Shown in pieces: positions 45,342-54,104 of a stretch of 64,000 nucleotides of DNA. Source of the DNA: Pseudomonas sp. ZH-FAD (GTDB lineage Bacteria > Pseudomonadota > Gammaproteobacteria > Pseudomonadales > Pseudomonadaceae); assembly GCF_002803095.1 (NCBI RefSeq), contig NZ_PGLR01000024.1:31190-95189 (forward strand), given 5' to 3'. The position numbers were made by a program, and so were the translations under genes. Position 1 is the stretch's first letter. The number at the start of each line of letters is the position of its first letter. The notes beneath the pieces are model-generated. The model did not search any database. It had not been told where the DNA came from and saw only the letters and a program-made list of their open reading frames with translations.

Positions 45342-47090
45342 TCAGGTGAGTGCCTGGCGTGCCTGCAACTGAGTGGCCAGCACCTGGCGCAAACGCGCCG
45401 GCAACAGGGGCTTGCCCAGAGGAATGACGTGCGCCGGCAGGCAGCGTTCATGCAGATCCGGGCTCAGATCAGCGGTGATCAGCAACGCCGGCAACATCTG
45501 CCCTGCCGCCTCGCGCAGTCGCTCGATGGCCTGCAGCCCGTCGCCCCGCTCGGCTAACCGATAGTCGCTGATCAGCAGCTGCGGCGCCTCCTGACGCAGA
45601 GCCTGCAGCGCACCGGCCAGATCGGCACAGGCCTGCACCTGGCAACCCCAGCGACGCAGCAAGCCGGCCAGGGCTTCGCGCCCAGTGGCGTCGTCTTCGA
45701 GCAGCAGGATGCGACCGCGCAATGCCTGCGCAGCATCAACGCGTGGCGCCGGTGCCGGTACCTCGGCCAACGGCAGGCGCAGGACGAAACGCGCACCGGC
45801 GTCAGGTCGGGAATGCAGCCGCAGGGGATGCTCCAGCACCTCAGCCAGCTGCCGCACGATGGCCAGACCGAGACCGAGTCCGCGCTCGGCATTACGCCCA
45901 GGATTGTCCAACTGACGGAACTCCTCGAACACCAACGCCTGTTCCGCTTCGCTGAGACCGCGGCCATCGTCCGCCACCTCCAACACGATCTCATCGCCGT
46001 CACGCCGCGCACTCATCTTCAGGTGCTGCGCCTGTGCGTGCCGCAGCGCATTGTTGAGCAGATTGCGCAGCAGTCGCTCCAGCAGCAGTGGATCGCTGTA
46101 CACCCCGTAGTCGTCACAGTGCAGCTCAAGTTGCAGCCTTTGTTGCTGCGCCTCTGGGGCCACTTCGGCAATTAGCCGCTCGAGCAATGGGCGCAGGGCG
46201 AACACATGTGGCCTGGCCTGCACGCCACCGGGCAAGGTCAGGCGGGTGTAGTCGAGCAACGATTGCAGCAGACGCCCCAGCTGCTCTACCGAAGCGGCCA
46301 GACGCGCGCTGATGCGCCGGGTTTGCTGGTCACCGCCCTGCTCCACCAGGTGTTCGGCGTATAACCCCATGGCGTTGAGCGGCTGACGCAGATCGTGGCT
46401 GGCAGCCGCCAGCAGGCGCAGCTTGCGCGCGTCATCGGCTTCGGCGCGCTGGCGCGCCAGGTCGAGCAGGCGCAGGTTCAGCCAGGCACCGCGCTGACCG
46501 TGCTCTTGCATATAAGCACCGACGCTGCCGATCAGGTTGGCACAGAACAGAAACAGGCCCTGATAGGCCAGCTCAGCGCCGGTTTCGCCGAACAGCACAC
46601 CCACACCGATGAACAACAGGCAGAAGCTCCAGCTGCACAGACTGATCGCGCGGAACGATAGCCCAAGCAGGGCGTAGCCGAACAACAGGACGAGGAACAG
46701 GCCGTCGTAGGGCATCGCCACGCCCTGCTGCCAGCACAGGTGCACGATCAACGCGACGCTGACGCCGTTGACCCAGTAGGCCGCGGCATAGACCAATGGC
46801 ACCCTGGCAGGCGGTGCCTCGATCCGGCGACAGTAGAAAAAGGACAGCGCCAACACCGCCAGCGCGAGCAGGCGCAGCGGTAGCACCGAGAGACTGACCG
46901 TCAGCGGCATCAGCAGAAAATCCAGCAGCGCATAGATCAGCTGGAACAAGGCGGCCGTAGGGGCGATCAGGGGCAGACGCCGACGAATGCGCTGCACCCG
47001 ATGCTCGGCAAAACCCGCCTCCAGCTCGGCGACGAAACGCAGTAAGCGATAGCCTCGGCGCTGCTGGGCCAACAGCAGGCGCTCGCTCAT
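45342..47090 (-). CDS. Hybrid sensor histidine kinase with C-terminal receiver
   Basis: A 582-aa membrane kinase. The N-terminal 190 residues hold about six hydrophobic helices with little periplasmic sequence. The HisKA domain has SHDLRQPLNA with His232, and the HATPase_c domain follows (NNALRHA N-box, DDGRGLS, GLGLGLAIVRQL). A receiver domain (about 458-575) carries Asp509 in LLISDYRL and the Lys of IPLGKPLLP. The layout resembles 7TM-like or MASE-type hybrid kinases that pass phosphate to a NarL-type regulator. The gene starts 12 bp after the lipase foldase on the same strand, so it may be cotranscribed with lipA-lifO. Confidence 0.88.
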   Translation of the reverse strand: MSERLLLAQQRRGYRLLRFVAELEAGFAEHRVQRIRRRLPLIAPTAALFQLIYALLDFLLMPLTVSLSVLPLRLLALAVLALSFFYCRRIEAPPARVPLVYAAAYWVNGVSVALIVHLCWQQGVAMPYDGLFLVLLFGYALLGLSFRAISLCSWSFCLLFIGVGVLFGETGAELAYQGLFLFCANLIGSVGAYMQEHGQRGAWLNLRLLDLARQRAEADDARKLRLLAAASHDLRQPLNAMGLYAEHLVEQGGDQQTRRISARLAASVEQLGRLLQSLLDYTRLTLPGGVQARPHVFALRPLLERLIAEVAPEAQQQRLQLELHCDDYGVYSDPLLLERLLRNLLNNALRHAQAQHLKMSARRDGDEIVLEVADDGRGLSEAEQALVFEEFRQLDNPGRNAERGLGLGLAIVRQLAEVLEHPLRLHSRPDAGARFVLRLPLAEVPAPAPRVDAAQALRGRILLLEDDATGREALAGLLRRWGCQVQACADLAGALQALRQEAPQLLISDYRLAERGDGLQAIERLREAAGQMLPALLITADLSPDLHERCLPAHVIPLGKPLLPARLRQVLATQLQARQALT

Positions 47091-47102
47091 GGGCGGTATC
47101 CG

Positions 47103-48161
47103 TCAGGGGTCGAGCAGCTCCGGTTGCTTCGCGGCAATGGCGTCATAGGTTTCCACACGGTGTCGGTCTTCACTGCTGAACAGCCGCTCGCGCAGCTGGC
47201 GCTGCAGTTGCTCGCCATCTGCCTCGCTCAGCCCCCGACCTTGCAGGCTGGCCAACTCACTGCGATAGGCCTGGTAGTGCTGCTGCCAGTCGCGCTCGCG
47301 ACGCTGCTCATCGAGCAGGCGCTGCACGGTGTCCGGATCATAGGTCATCGCCAGGAACTCACGCACCTGTTGCTCGTCCGCACCATCACGCCAGAGTTGT
47401 TCGCTGCGCTGCAGTTGCTCCAGAGCCAGTTGCTGGCGCTGCTCGCTTTCTCGCAGCGCATCGGGCAGACGCTCACGCAACTGTTCGAGCAGTTGCGTGC
47501 GCTGCGCCTCGCCGAGGTCATCACGCTGCTGCACTGCCAGGCTATCGAGGGTGTAACGGGCATAGGCCTGTTCGGCGCCGAACAGCGCTTCCTGCGCAGC
47601 TGCAGAGAAATGTGCGCGGCGCAGCTCGTCCAGGCGCGCGAAAGCCGACTGCAGAGCCTGTAACTGCGCCTGCGGCTCGACCTGCTGCCGAGCATCCAGT
47701 GGCTGCTGCATCAGCGCCATGCTGGCACGCTTGTAGTCCAGATAATCACCGAGCAGGCTGATCATCTGCCCGAGTGCGGGCTCCGGCAGGCGCCGGCCGG
47801 CATCGGCCAGCAGCGCCTCGATCACCGCATCGAGCCCGGAATGATCGACCGCGCTGAGGAAGTAATCGAAGTAATCGCGAACCGCCAGATCCAGCAGCAG
47901 ATTGCCGGCCGCGTCGGTACGCAGCTGGCCATCCACCTCGGTACCGGCCAGGCTGGGCAAGGTCGCGGCTATTGGCGGTTGCGCCTCAGCGGGCGCCTTG
48001 GCGGGGGAAGTCGAAGCCTGCTCGATCAACGACTGCCGTGACGGCACGGCGACAGTGGTAGCAGGCTGCGCTTCAGGCACTGCTGCCGGCCAGCGCCAGT
48101 ACAGGGTAAGGCCGCCAGCGACCACCACGGCAACCAGGGAAAGACTGAAGAATTTGGACAT
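47103..48161 (-). CDS. lifO: Lipase secretion chaperone (lipase-specific foldase)
   Basis: A 352-aa steric chaperone anchored in the inner membrane by an N-terminal helix (LSLVAVVVAGGLTLYW). A Pro/Ala-rich linker (about 25-70) is followed by an extended helical domain that wraps around the lipase in the periplasm. The family segment RDYFDYFLSAVDHSGLD is close to the conserved Lif motif. The gene follows lipA by 42 bp on the same strand, which is the usual arrangement. GAGGTC precedes the ATG. Confidence 0.93.
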   Translation of the reverse strand: MSKFFSLSLVAVVVAGGLTLYWRWPAAVPEAQPATTVAVPSRQSLIEQASTSPAKAPAEAQPPIAATLPSLAGTEVDGQLRTDAAGNLLLDLAVRDYFDYFLSAVDHSGLDAVIEALLADAGRRLPEPALGQMISLLGDYLDYKRASMALMQQPLDARQQVEPQAQLQALQSAFARLDELRRAHFSAAAQEALFGAEQAYARYTLDSLAVQQRDDLGEAQRTQLLEQLRERLPDALRESEQRQQLALEQLQRSEQLWRDGADEQQVREFLAMTYDPDTVQRLLDEQRRERDWQQHYQAYRSELASLQGRGLSEADGEQLQRQLRERLFSSEDRHRVETYDAIAAKQPELLDP

Positions 48162-48203
48162 GCGACCTCACTGCGGCGAGTTGCCCCGCCGCGTTCACCG
48201 GGA

Positions 48204-49130
48204 TCAGACGCCCTTGTTCTTCAGGCGGTTGGCGTGCTGGCGATATAGCGACACAGGCTCGGTCCAGCCACGAATGCCGAACAGGTGGTTGATCGCATCG
48301 ACGTGGTTCATGTTGTAGCTGTCGTCGATCACCTGCCCCAGATAAGTGGAACATACGCCCACCAGACCGTCATTCTTCTCGCTGCCGAACACCAGGCCGG
48401 TGAAGGCCAGGAAGGGATCAGCCGCATCGAGCACGTTGGTATAGGCGGCATTACCCGTCCAGGAGTAGTAGCGGATGCTGTGACCGCGCACGTTGTGCAC
48501 TTCGGTGGACTTGGCGCAGTAGCTGCTGGTGTTGACGCCCCACGGGTGGCGACTGTTCAACGCACTGGTGCCCGCGGTGGTCAGGGTGCCTAGCGCGTTG
48601 ATACCGTTTTGCGGGTTGCTCGACCCGGACAGCAGATTGATCACCGCACCGAGGGCGTTGGCGATGGCATTGGCGCCGCCTTCGATACCGCTACCCGGTG
48701 GCAGCACGCCGCGCACTACGTCGGCGACCTTGGAGCCCTTGTTGACGCCGTTGATCGAGGTCACCGAAGCCACCAGATCCGGCCGCAACGAAGCCGCCAC
48801 GCGCGAGGTCGGCGAGCCCTGACTGTGGCCGATCAGGTTGACCTTGCCGCCGCCGGCTGCGGCCCAGGGCACGATCTGCCGAGCCAGCTCGGCGCCGCGC
48901 TGCTCGCTGTCATTGAACGCAGCGACACTGGCGACGTGCACCCGGGCGCCATCGCGCTCGAGGGTCCAGGGAATGGTATGGAAGTAATTGACCAGCCCGC
49001 CGATGGTATTGAACCCGGTCACGCCGTGCACCAGCACGATCGGATACTTGGTCTTGGTGTAGTTGGCCTGGGCCTCGACGGCGCCAAACAGAGCGAGTGT
49101 TGCCAGGGCAGCGGTATAGACGCGACGCAT
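48204..49130 (-). CDS. lipA: Secreted triacylglycerol lipase (family I)
   Basis: A 308-aa preprotein with a Sec signal peptide (about 1-22, ending VEAQA). The oxyanion region is IVLVHGVTGF. The catalytic triad is Ser103 in GHSQGS, Asp254 in EKNDGLV and His276 in NHVDAIN, with a probable disulfide between Cys205 and Cys260. It is exported through Sec, folded by LifO and then presumably secreted by type II machinery located elsewhere. AAGGAGG lies six bases before the ATG at 49130. The linked FadL-like porin and hybrid kinase suggest a lipid-scavenging unit. Confidence 0.95.
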   Translation of the reverse strand: MRRVYTAALATLALFGAVEAQANYTKTKYPIVLVHGVTGFNTIGGLVNYFHTIPWTLERDGARVHVASVAAFNDSEQRGAELARQIVPWAAAGGGKVNLIGHSQGSPTSRVAASLRPDLVASVTSINGVNKGSKVADVVRGVLPPGSGIEGGANAIANALGAVINLLSGSSNPQNGINALGTLTTAGTSALNSRHPWGVNTSSYCAKSTEVHNVRGHSIRYYSWTGNAAYTNVLDAADPFLAFTGLVFGSEKNDGLVGVCSTYLGQVIDDSYNMNHVDAINHLFGIRGWTEPVSLYRQHANRLKNKGV

Positions 49131-49276
49131 GGGTGCCTCCTTATTGTTCTTGTAGGGCACGCCGGGTGAACTGCGTCCGGCGCCTGGCCAGTCTAGGCAG
49201 GCAGACGGACAAGGCCCATCGCCCAGATGGGTGAAGGGCCGTGAAGCGGGACGGCTCAGAGCCTGTCCATAGAATC

Positions 49277-49828
49277 TCAGGGCTGCGAGGCGATCGCCTT
49301 TTCGACGGCGGCAATCAGCTCGGGATCATCCGGTTTGGTCAGGCTGGAGAAACTCGCCACCACCTTGCCCTGACGGTCGACCACGTACTTGAAGAAGTTC
49401 CAGCGCGGCTGCCGGCTCTGCTCGGCCAGGCCCTTGAACAACGGGATGGCATTGGCACCGGAAACCGGCTGCGGTTCGGTCATGGCGAAGGTCACGCCGT
49501 AGTTGACGTAGCAGACGGTGGCCGTCTCCTCGCTATCGGCGGACTCCTGGCGGAAGTCGTCGGACGGCACGCCCAATACCTCCAGCTCCTGATCCTTGTA
49601 CCGCTGGTAAAGCGCTTCGAGCCCTTTGAACTGCGGGGTGAAGCCACAGAAGCTGGCGGTATTGACCACCACCAGCGGTTTGCCCGCGTACTGACAGAGC
49701 TCGATGTTTTCACCTTTGGCGCGCAGCTTGGGCAGCTCACCCTGGAGCATGGCCGGGCATTCGGCGGCCAGCACCGGCAGCGCCAGGCTGGACAGCAACA
49801 GGGAACAGGCAAGACGACGAAGAGACAT
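49277..49828 (-). CDS. Periplasmic glutathione peroxidase family protein
   Basis: A 183-aa thiol peroxidase with a signal peptide (about 1-21, ending VLAA). The active-site segment VVNTASFCGFTPQFKGLEAL carries the peroxidatic Cys in place of selenocysteine. The Gln and Trp partners are plausible in VLGVPSDDF and PRWNFFKYVV. It probably reduces hydroperoxides in the periplasm using thioredoxin-like donors; the electron donor is not shown here. It lies 146 bp upstream of lipA on the same strand. Confidence 0.9.
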   Translation of the reverse strand: MSLRRLACSLLLSSLALPVLAAECPAMLQGELPKLRAKGENIELCQYAGKPLVVVNTASFCGFTPQFKGLEALYQRYKDQELEVLGVPSDDFRQESADSEETATVCYVNYGVTFAMTEPQPVSGANAIPLFKGLAEQSRQPRWNFFKYVVDRQGKVVASFSSLTKPDDPELIAAVEKAIASQP

Positions 49829-49890
49829 GGCAGTGACCTCAGGCGATGACGCGATTCCACCACGCTACTCGCAGGCCCAGACGCAAGCAA

Positions 49891-50016
49891 CTAGCAGATA
49901 CCGACGCCCAACTGCAGCAAAGCCAACCCACCCTGGCGCCAGCCCCACCAGGCCAGCGCCAACAGTAGACCAAGGCCCAGCGTCAGGCCGGCGATCAGCA
50001 GTACCTTGTGGCTCAC
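49891..50016 (-). CDS. 41-aa single-pass membrane peptide downstream of the MFS gene
   Basis: A short gene that begins with GTG at 50016 and overlaps the MFS transporter stop codon (GTGA), the same coupling seen between rnd and ycgL. It encodes 41 residues: a short N-terminus (MSHKVLL), one hydrophobic helix (about 5-24) with Trp-Trp-Gly-Trp at its end, then a short tail ending in Cys. The overlap and the helix support translation. Function is unknown; a transporter-associated small protein is possible. Confidence 0.55.
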   Translation of the reverse strand: MSHKVLLIAGLTLGLGLLLALAWWGWRQGGLALLQLGVGIC

Positions 50017-51218
50017 GCCGGCGCACCTTGCAGACGCGCAACCGGCACCTCGCGCACCGGCCAGTTCAGCGCAGCAGCCATCACACTCAGGCCAATGGAG
50101 ATCTGCCAGACCAGGTCGTAGCTGCCAGTGGTGTCATAGAGGTAGCCGCCCAGCCAGCCACCGAGGAAGGAACCGAGCTGGTGGAACAGGAAGACGATAC
50201 CGCCGAGCATCGACAGGTTGCGCACGCCGAACAGGGTCGCCACGGTACCGTTGGTCAGCGGCACGGTCGACAGCCACAGCAGGCCCATGGCGATACCGAA
50301 CAGGTAGGCACTCCACTGCGTCAGCGGTGCCACCAAAAACAGGGTGATCACCACACCGCGCAGCAGATACAGCGCACTGAGCAGGCGCGGTTTGGACATG
50401 CGTCCACCGAGCCAGCCGGCGATGTAGGTGCCGAAGATATTGAACAGGCCGACCAGCGCCAGCACCGTGGTACCGGTCAACGCCGGCAGGTGGTGATCGA
50501 CCAGATAGGCCGGCAGGTGCACGGCGACGAATACCACCTGAAAACCGCAGACGAAAAAACCCAACGCCAGCAGCCAGAAACCGGAATGGCTGGTGGCCTC
50601 GCGCAGCGCTTCGACCAGCGTCTGCTGCGGGCCATTGGTCACTGGTGGTGGCGTCTCCTTGATCATCGCCGCCAGCGGAATCATCAACGCCACCAGCAGC
50701 CCCAAAGCCAGCAGTGCTGCCGACCAGCCGAGCCAGCTGATCAGACCGAGCGTGCCCGGCAGCATGGCGAATTGACCGAAGGAGCCGGCCGCCGCAGCAA
50801 TGCCCATGGCCATGCTGCGTTTTTCCACCGGCACGGCGCGACCGACCACGCCGAGAATCACCGAGAACGACGTGCCGGACAGACCGATGCCGATCAACAG
50901 GCCAGCGCTCAGCGACAACGACAGCGGCGAGTCGGCCATGCCCATGCACACCAGACCCAGCACGTAGAGCACGCCGCCGATGACGATGGCCTTGCGCGCG
51001 CCGAAACGGTCGGCCAGCGCACCGGTGATCGGCTGGGCCAGACCCCAGATCAGGTTCTGCAGGGCGATGGCGAAGGCGAATACCTCACGGCCCCAGCCAA
51101 ATTCCGCACTCATCGGCGGCAGGAACAGGCCGAAGCCATGGCGCGTGCCGAGCGACAGCGCCAGGATCAGCGATGCGCCGAGCAGCAGCCAGGTGGTTGA
51201 ACGCCATGCAGTTGTCAT
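50013..51218 (-). CDS. Major facilitator superfamily transporter
   Basis: A 401-aa permease with twelve predicted helices. MFS marks include the loop 2-3 motif GALADRFGARKA and a related GWLGGRMSKPR in the second half. The general type is that of monocarboxylate/oxalate-like MFS carriers, but the substrate cannot be stated. GGAGAT precedes the ATG by about five bases. The upstream marR gene ends 52 bp before it on the same strand, suggesting control by that regulator. A 41-aa membrane peptide is coupled downstream. Confidence 0.88.
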   Translation of the reverse strand: MTTAWRSTTWLLLGASLILALSLGTRHGFGLFLPPMSAEFGWGREVFAFAIALQNLIWGLAQPITGALADRFGARKAIVIGGVLYVLGLVCMGMADSPLSLSLSAGLLIGIGLSGTSFSVILGVVGRAVPVEKRSMAMGIAAAAGSFGQFAMLPGTLGLISWLGWSAALLALGLLVALMIPLAAMIKETPPPVTNGPQQTLVEALREATSHSGFWLLALGFFVCGFQVVFVAVHLPAYLVDHHLPALTGTTVLALVGLFNIFGTYIAGWLGGRMSKPRLLSALYLLRGVVITLFLVAPLTQWSAYLFGIAMGLLWLSTVPLTNGTVATLFGVRNLSMLGGIVFLFHQLGSFLGGWLGGYLYDTTGSYDLVWQISIGLSVMAAALNWPVREVPVARLQGAPA

Positions 51219-51270
51219 CAGTATCTCCAGCGGACGGTCGCCTGCGACCGTGTAGGCAGTGATGCGGCCA

Positions 51271-51675
51271 TCAGGCCAGTTCTTCGAGCAGCCTCATCAG
51301 CTCGGCACGGCGATCTGCGCCTAACCGGGCATTGAGTTCACGCTGCACCTGTTCCCACAGCGGCAGCGCCTGTTCGATGCGTTGCAGGCCGGCTTCTGTG
51401 AGCCGTACCTCGCGAGCGCGCAAATCGCGCCCTTCTCCCAGTTGCACCAGCCCCTGATCCTCCAGCACCCGCAGGTTGCGCCCGAGCGTGCTGCGATCGA
51501 GCCCCATGGCGTCGGCGAGCAGGGAAATGCTCGGTTGACCGAGCCGCTGCACATGACGCAACAGGGAAAACTGCGCAGCACCGAGCCCGACGGCCGCGAG
51601 GGCATCGTCGTAACGGCGGGTGACACCGCGGCTGGCGCGGCGCAGTTGGGTACAGAGACAAGAGGTCGGCAACAT
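51271..51675 (-). CDS. MarR family transcriptional regulator
   Basis: A 134-aa winged-helix repressor-type protein. The DNA-binding segment runs from QPSISLLADAMGLDRSTLG to NLRVLEDQGLVQL, and the wing is GEGRDLRAREVRLTEAG. It probably acts as a dimer and regulates the MFS gene 52 bp downstream. No Shine-Dalgarno sequence precedes the ATG at 51675. A TATATA hexamer lies very close upstream, so the mRNA may be leaderless. Ligand unknown. Confidence 0.85.
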   Translation of the reverse strand: MLPTSCLCTQLRRASRGVTRRYDDALAAVGLGAAQFSLLRHVQRLGQPSISLLADAMGLDRSTLGRNLRVLEDQGLVQLGEGRDLRAREVRLTEAGLQRIEQALPLWEQVQRELNARLGADRRAELMRLLEELA

Positions 51676-51682
51676 GGATACA

Positions 51683-51692
51683 GGTATATACC
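51683..51692. promoter_or_regulatory. Possible MarR operator / -10 element
   Basis: The palindrome GGTATATACC lies 8 to 17 bases upstream of the marR start. Its position and symmetry fit autoregulation at a -10 element, but the length is short and this is inferred only. Confidence 0.3.
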
Positions 51693-51748
51693 CGCATCAG
51701 CGATTGACACTCATACAGTTGCCCACCGCCTCGCCATAACAGTTGAGA

Positions 51749-52480
51749 TCAGAGACTCAGGGCCAGCGTCAGGAGCACGGCGCACTCGGCCAGCTCGACC
51801 AGGGCACCGGCGGTATCTCCGGTGGTGCCGCCCAGGCGTAACAGCAACGCGCGACGCAGCCAGACGAACAGCAGCAATGCCGTGGCCAACGCCAGCAGCC
51901 CCGCCCAGCCGAACAGCAGCATGCCCAGTAGATGCACGCCCAGCAGCCAATGCAGTTGCCCGCGCGGCAGATGATCGACCAGGGCCTGACCCAGCCCACC
52001 GGCCCGCACGTAGGGCGTGGTTGCCAGCAGCAACGGCAACAGGCTGCGCCCCAGCCAGGGCAGCAGCAACAGGTAGATGCCCTGCCCGGCCTGCAGGAGC
52101 GTGAACAATGCGGCGAACTTGAGCAGTAACAGCAGCACCAGCACCACCACGGCGATAGGGCCGCTGCGTGGGTCCTTCATGATCGTCAGAGTGCGCTCGC
52201 GATCACCGAAACCGCCGACCCAGGCATCAGCGGTATCGGCCAGGCCGTCCAGATGCAGACCGCCGCTCAACCCCACCCACAACGCCAGAATGATCGCCGC
52301 CTGCAATAACGCCGGTGTCTGCCCCAACAGAAGATGCGCGCCCCACAGCAACAGGCCGAGCACCAGCCCCACTAGCGGGTACCAAAGCAGCGAGCGCCCT
52401 ACCTGCTCGGGGGTGGGCATGCTCGGCAGGCTGACCGGCAGACGAGTGAGGAACTGCAGGGCGATCAGCAACGCGATCAT
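51749..52480 (-). CDS. cobS: Adenosylcobinamide-GDP ribazoletransferase (cobalamin synthase)
   Basis: A 243-aa polytopic membrane enzyme that joins adenosylcobinamide-GDP and alpha-ribazole(-phosphate) in the last assembly step. The conserved acidic motif GGLHLDGLADTADAWVGG is present, followed by KDPRSGPIAVVVLVLLL and further hydrophobic helices. Its start overlaps the cobC stop by four bases. It is the last gene of the cob operon; marR follows after 73 bp on the same strand. In the P. denitrificans naming system it is cobV. Confidence 0.95.
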   Translation of the reverse strand: MIALLIALQFLTRLPVSLPSMPTPEQVGRSLLWYPLVGLVLGLLLWGAHLLLGQTPALLQAAIILALWVGLSGGLHLDGLADTADAWVGGFGDRERTLTIMKDPRSGPIAVVVLVLLLLLKFAALFTLLQAGQGIYLLLLPWLGRSLLPLLLATTPYVRAGGLGQALVDHLPRGQLHWLLGVHLLGMLLFGWAGLLALATALLLFVWLRRALLLRLGGTTGDTAGALVELAECAVLLTLALSL

Positions 52481-53049
52481 GGCAACTCCGCCAGTTGCCC
52501 ATCGGCATCCAGGCGCAGACGAAAACGCTGGGCATAGCCGACATTGACCTGCAGCAGATCCTGGCGTAGCAGGCCGCGCGCGCGCGCCAGCAGCAGGCGC
52601 ATCACGCCGCCGTGGGTAATCAGCAGCAGCCGCTCTCCCTCATGGCGCTGCTGCAAGCGCCGCAAGGCAGCCAGCACACGCGCTTCGAACTGCAGCAACG
52701 GCTCGCCATTAGGTGGTGTGAACGCATAGGGATCGGCCCAGAAGCGGCCTAGCGCCTCAGCATCGCTGTCCATCAGCTGTGCAGCAGTGCGCCCTTCCCA
52801 ATCACCGAAATGCAGCTCTTGCAGATCCGCCTCGTAGTGCAGCGGCAAGGCATTGGCCAGCGCGACCTCCTCGGCAAACCGCGCGCAACGCTGCAGTGGC
52901 GAGCTGATCAGGCGATCCCAGGGGCCGGCGTCCTGCACCGCTGCGCGCAGTTGCGCCCAACCCTGCTCGGTCAGCGCATCATCCAGGCTGCCACGCAGCC
53001 CACCGCCCAGCTCGGTTTCACCGTGACGCAGCAATTCCAGATGCAGCAT
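52477..53049 (-). CDS. cobC: Alpha-ribazole phosphatase, histidine phosphatase family
   Basis: A 190-aa phosphoglycerate-mutase-like phosphatase with the RHG motif near the N-terminus (LLRHGET), the second Arg in SSPLQRCARFAEE, and the late His in LLITHGGVMRLLL. In this operon it most likely removes phosphate from alpha-ribazole-phosphate or adenosylcobalamin-phosphate. It overlaps cobT by one base and cobS by four bases. The name follows the Salmonella convention and differs from the cobC decarboxylase listed below. Confidence 0.9.
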   Translation of the reverse strand: MLHLELLRHGETELGGGLRGSLDDALTEQGWAQLRAAVQDAGPWDRLISSPLQRCARFAEEVALANALPLHYEADLQELHFGDWEGRTAAQLMDSDAEALGRFWADPYAFTPPNGEPLLQFEARVLAALRRLQQRHEGERLLLITHGGVMRLLLARARGLLRQDLLQVNVGYAQRFRLRLDADGQLAELP

Positions 53050-54104
53050 CAGCTCGGCCTTTCGGCGACGGCAGCTTCGGCGAAGGTCGCCATCTGTCCG
53101 TGCAGGGCACAGGCCAGGCGCAGCAGCGGTACCGCCAACGCGGCGCCGCTGCCCTCACCCAGACGCAAACCCAGCTCCAATAGCGGCTCGGCCGCCAGCG
53201 CCTGCAGCACGCGCACATGACCGGGCTCGGCACCGTGATGGGCGAACAGCAGCCAGTCGCGGCAGCCAGGGTTCAGGCGCACGGCGAGCAATGCCGCAAC
53301 GCTGCAGATAAAGCCATCGACCAGTACCGCGATACCCTGCTGCGCGGCGGCCAGATAGGCGCCGGTGAGCGCGGCGATCTCGAATCCGCCAAGGTGGGTC
53401 AGCGCCTGCAATGGCCCGTCGATCTGCGCACAGTGCAGGGCCAATGCGGCATCGATCACCCGCGCCTTGTGCGCTACACCCGCGTTATCCAGCCCGGTGC
53501 CGGGACCTGCCAGCTGGCTCGCCGGGCAACCCAGCAGCCAGCAGGCCAGCGCTGCCGCCGCGGTGGTGTTGCCGATGCCCATCTCGCCACCGACGAACAG
53601 GTCGCAACCGCTGGCACGCGCACGCTGGATGCTGTCGCGACCGGCCTCCAGGCAGATCATCACCTGCGCCAGGGTCATGGCCGGATCACGGGCGAAGTTC
53701 TGCGTACCGGCACCGACCTGCAGATGACGCACACCTGGCAGCGGCGGCAAAGGTTCGGCAGTGCCCAGGTCGATCACCTCGAGCGCCGCATCCAACTGAC
53801 GCGCGAGCACACTGATCGCCGCACCGCCAGTGACGAAGTTGGCCAGCATCTGCCCCGTCACCGCCTGCGGGTAGGCGGAAATCCCTTCGGCCACCACGCC
53901 ATGGTCACCGGCAAAGATGGCGATCGACAGCTTGTCCAGTCTGGGCCGCTCGCGCCCCTGCAATGCGGCCAGATGGATCGCGAGACTCTCCAGCCGCCCC
54001 AGCGAACCCGCCGGCTTGGTCAATTGCTGCTGACGTGTCTCTGCCTTGAGCCGCGCAACATGATCGAGCGGCTGACAAGGCCCTTGCCACCATTGCAGAC
54101 TCAT
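53049..54104 (-). CDS. cobT: Nicotinate-nucleotide-dimethylbenzimidazole phosphoribosyltransferase
   Basis: A 351-aa enzyme that activates dimethylbenzimidazole to alpha-ribazole-5'-phosphate. Family marks are TKPAGSLGRLESLA, IFAGDHGVVAEGISAYP, GGEMGIGNTTAAAAL and the catalytic region HHGAEPGH near the C-terminus. The start overlaps the cobU stop by four bases. The presence of bluB in the same operon supplies its substrate. It is called cobU in the P. denitrificans system. Confidence 0.95.
   Translation of the reverse strand: MSLQWWQGPCQPLDHVARLKAETRQQQLTKPAGSLGRLESLAIHLAALQGRERPRLDKLSIAIFAGDHGVVAEGISAYPQAVTGQMLANFVTGGAAISVLARQLDAALEVIDLGTAEPLPPLPGVRHLQVGAGTQNFARDPAMTLAQVMICLEAGRDSIQRARASGCDLFVGGEMGIGNTTAAAALACWLLGCPASQLAGPGTGLDNAGVAHKARVIDAALALHCAQIDGPLQALTHLGGFEIAALTGAYLAAAQQGIAVLVDGFICSVAALLAVRLNPGCRDWLLFAHHGAEPGHVRVLQALAAEPLLELGLRLGEGSGAALAVPLLRLACALHGQMATFAEAAVAERPS

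Noticed and set aside
49190..49205. The 8-mer GCCTAGAC upstream of the RTX peroxidase, exporter and lipase genes
   Set aside because: It is short enough to recur by chance in a few hundred bases and may simply reflect -10-like TAGACT elements.
49131..49276. A sigma-54 promoter upstream of lipA, as reported for other pseudomonads
   Set aside because: No TGGCAC-N5-TTGC-type element with correct GG/GC spacing was found in the gap.
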